NCBI RefSeq assembly: GCF_001436095.1
Contig: NZ_AYYK01000004.1
Coordinates: 1 to 64,000, forward strand
Length of the DNA stretch: 64,000 nucleotides
Reading direction: 5' to 3'
From: Lapidilactobacillus dextrinicus DSM 20335
Lineage (GTDB): Bacteria; Bacillota; Bacilli; Lactobacillales; Lactobacillaceae
Shown: piece by piece, positions 62,829 to 64,000 of the stretch
How positions within the stretch are numbered: the first letter of the stretch is position 1
How the letters are laid out: each line of letters opens with the position of its first letter
Translations under genes and position numbers: made by a program
The notes under the pieces: generated by a model
What the model was told of the DNA's origin: nothing
Seen by the model: the letters and a program-made list of their open reading frames with translations, nothing else
Database searches by the model: none

Positions 62829-63704
62829 ATGATAAATTCAGGTACGATAATAACAGCAGCGATAAGTGATCAAAATGATGATCATGAATTTTTTGCACAG
62901 GTTGATGGACAAACATTACATGTTCACAGTAAAAAAGAAGATTGGCGTTTAAAAGATGAAATAACTGGTTTTGTTTACGAAAATATGAAAAACCAATGGG
63001 TAATTACCACAGAAATACCAGCGGTTGGTTTTGACCGCTTTTCGTTTGGGACAGTTGTTGATGTTCGGCGTGATTTAGGCGTCTTTATCGATATTGGCTT
63101 GCCTGACAAAGATATTGTTTTGTCACTGGATGACTTACCATTACAGCACGAATTATGGCCTCAAAAAGACGATCGCCTAATGGTTGGTTTAAAAGTTGAC
63201 CATAAGAATCGCTTATGGGCACAACTGGCTAATGATGATTTATTTAAAGCTATCGGTCATTTTTCAGCTAGTTTTGAACGTAATGAAACAGTTAAGGGTA
63301 CTGTTTATCTAACTAAACGAGTTGGCTCCTTCTTATTGTTAGACGATTATCGGCTAGGCTTTGTTCATGAAAGTGAACGCGAAGATGAACCGCATTTAGG
63401 TCAAAAGGTTAGCGGTCGTGTTATTGGTCGCATGCAAGATGGCCGCTTGTCAGTAAGTTTGCGTCCCCTTGCATTTGTCGAGATCGAAGATGATGCCAAA
63501 ATGTTAATGGCTGTTTTACAACAAAGTCCGCAACATTCATTTATTTATCATGATAAGAGTGATCCTGCTGAAATTAAGAGTTATTTTGGTATTAGCAAGG
63601 GTGCATTCAAACGGGCTTTAGGTAATTTATTAAAGCATCGTTTAATTACCACTGATGTTAATGGGACAAAATTAACAGACAAAGGCTTGGAATACCGTGA
63701 ATAA
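62829..63704 (+). CDS. cvfB: S1-domain RNA-binding protein CvfB
   Basis: 291 residues. Three S1-like segments (central one FGTVVDVRRDLGVFIDIGLPDKDIVL... about 75-140; third about 150-215) and a C-terminal winged helix (SYFGISKGAFKRALGNLLKHRLI). CvfB/YitL of staphylococci binds RNA and affects virulence gene expression; in lactobacilli it is uncharacterised. Overlaps xerD by 8 bp. Confidence 0.9.
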   Translation: MINSGTIITAAISDQNDDHEFFAQVDGQTLHVHSKKEDWRLKDEITGFVYENMKNQWVITTEIPAVGFDRFSFGTVVDVRRDLGVFIDIGLPDKDIVLSLDDLPLQHELWPQKDDRLMVGLKVDHKNRLWAQLANDDLFKAIGHFSASFERNETVKGTVYLTKRVGSFLLLDDYRLGFVHESEREDEPHLGQKVSGRVIGRMQDGRLSVSLRPLAFVEIEDDAKMLMAVLQQSPQHSFIYHDKSDPAEIKSYFGISKGAFKRALGNLLKHRLITTDVNGTKLTDKGLEYRE

Positions 63705-64000
63705 TGCGTTAAACGATTATTTACGATCTTTAACAATTGAACAAGGCTTAGCAGAAAATAGCATTGCCAGTTATCGACGCGATTTGGTTCATTATATTAA
63801 TTGGCTACAAGCTCAGAAGCTCGATCAGTTTACAGAAGATTCGGATATGATTAGTTTATATTTGAATCAATTAGTGATTGAAAAAAAAGCCGAGGCTAGT
63901 CGCATGCGTGCTGTTTCAAGTCTGCGTCATTTTTACCGTTGGCTGTTAGCTCATGGGGTTATTCAGCATAATCCGATGGAGACCATTCCGTCACCTAAAC
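63697..64000 (+). CDS. xerD: tyrosine recombinase XerD, 5' part
   Basis: Starts at GTG 63697 inside the end of cvfB and runs off the window after 101 codons. The translated part is the core-binding SAM-like domain: LNDYLRSLTIEQGLAENSIA, then SYRRDLVHYINWL and LRHFYRWLLAHGVIQHNP. The catalytic domain is outside. cvfB-xerD order and the domain support XerD rather than a phage integrase. Confidence 0.88.
   Translation, partial: MNNALNDYLRSLTIEQGLAENSIASYRRDLVHYINWLQAQKLDQFTEDSDMISLYLNQLVIEKKAEASRMRAVSSLRHFYRWLLAHGVIQHNPMETIPSPK

Overview
The window is a stretch of chromosome from a low-GC Gram-positive bacterium, almost certainly a member of the Lactobacillaceae. The support is gene content and order: tadA-ffs, dnaX-ybaB-recR-tmk-darA-holB-yabA-rsmI, tsaB-rimI-tsaD, rex-groES-groEL, tig-clpX-ysxC, dnaE-pfkA-pyk-cvfB-xerD. 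Further support comes from a CIRCE element, a Rex operator, PyrR attenuators, sugar PTS genes, an acyl-ACP thioesterase and frequent TTG starts. I do not assign a species. Nearly everything is core genome; I see no insertion sequence, prophage, CRISPR array, tRNA or rRNA.

Layout. 1-2.6 kb: a large polytopic membrane protein and a small membrane protein. 2.9-5.1 kb: a methyltransferase, a PucR-type regulator, tadA and the small SRP RNA. 5.15-5.55 kb: a gene-free stretch with two inverted copies of an unidentified structured repeat. 5.6-13.9 kb: the pyrR-pyrB-pyrC-carA-carB-pyrD operon with two PyrR-type leaders, placed between ffs and dnaX. 14.1-20.2 kb: the dnaX to rsmI replication and repair block. 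20.3-24.2 kb: thioesterase, a THF riboswitch with folT, then tsaB-rimI-tsaD. 24.3-34.4 kb: an orphan PTS IIB, an ABC-F ATPase, rex, a CPBP protease, groESL, tig, clpX and ysxC. 34.7-39.0 kb: glnQ and a fused substrate-binding/permease gene separated by uvrC. 39.2-40.2 kb: an acidic two-repeat protein and a DUF305 protein. 40.4-44.1 kb: the fruR-fruK-fruA operon on the minus strand. 44.3-50.3 kb: obg, oatA, rnz, an SDR, a LapA-domain protein and rpmF. 50.4-54.9 kb: DUF1836, a 5'-nucleotidase and nagE. 55-64 kb: another repeat copy, a DUF2929-type protein, dnaE, pfkA, pyk, DUF441, cvfB and the start of xerD.

How the genes work together. Pyrimidine synthesis runs from carbamoyl phosphate to orotate and is controlled by PyrR-dependent attenuation; pyrF, pyrE and pyrK are absent here. 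Fructose and GlcNAc uptake (fruRKA, nagE) feed glycolysis through pfkA and pyk. NAD redox state is sensed by Rex. GroESL, Tig and ClpX form a protein-quality block.

The most interesting unexplained signal is a roughly 145-nt multi-branched structured element. It occurs in three divergent copies (5174-5315 plus, 5395-5542 minus, 54997-55139 plus) and one 5' fragment (33586-33634). Its helices change by compensatory substitutions. I cannot match it to a family I know.
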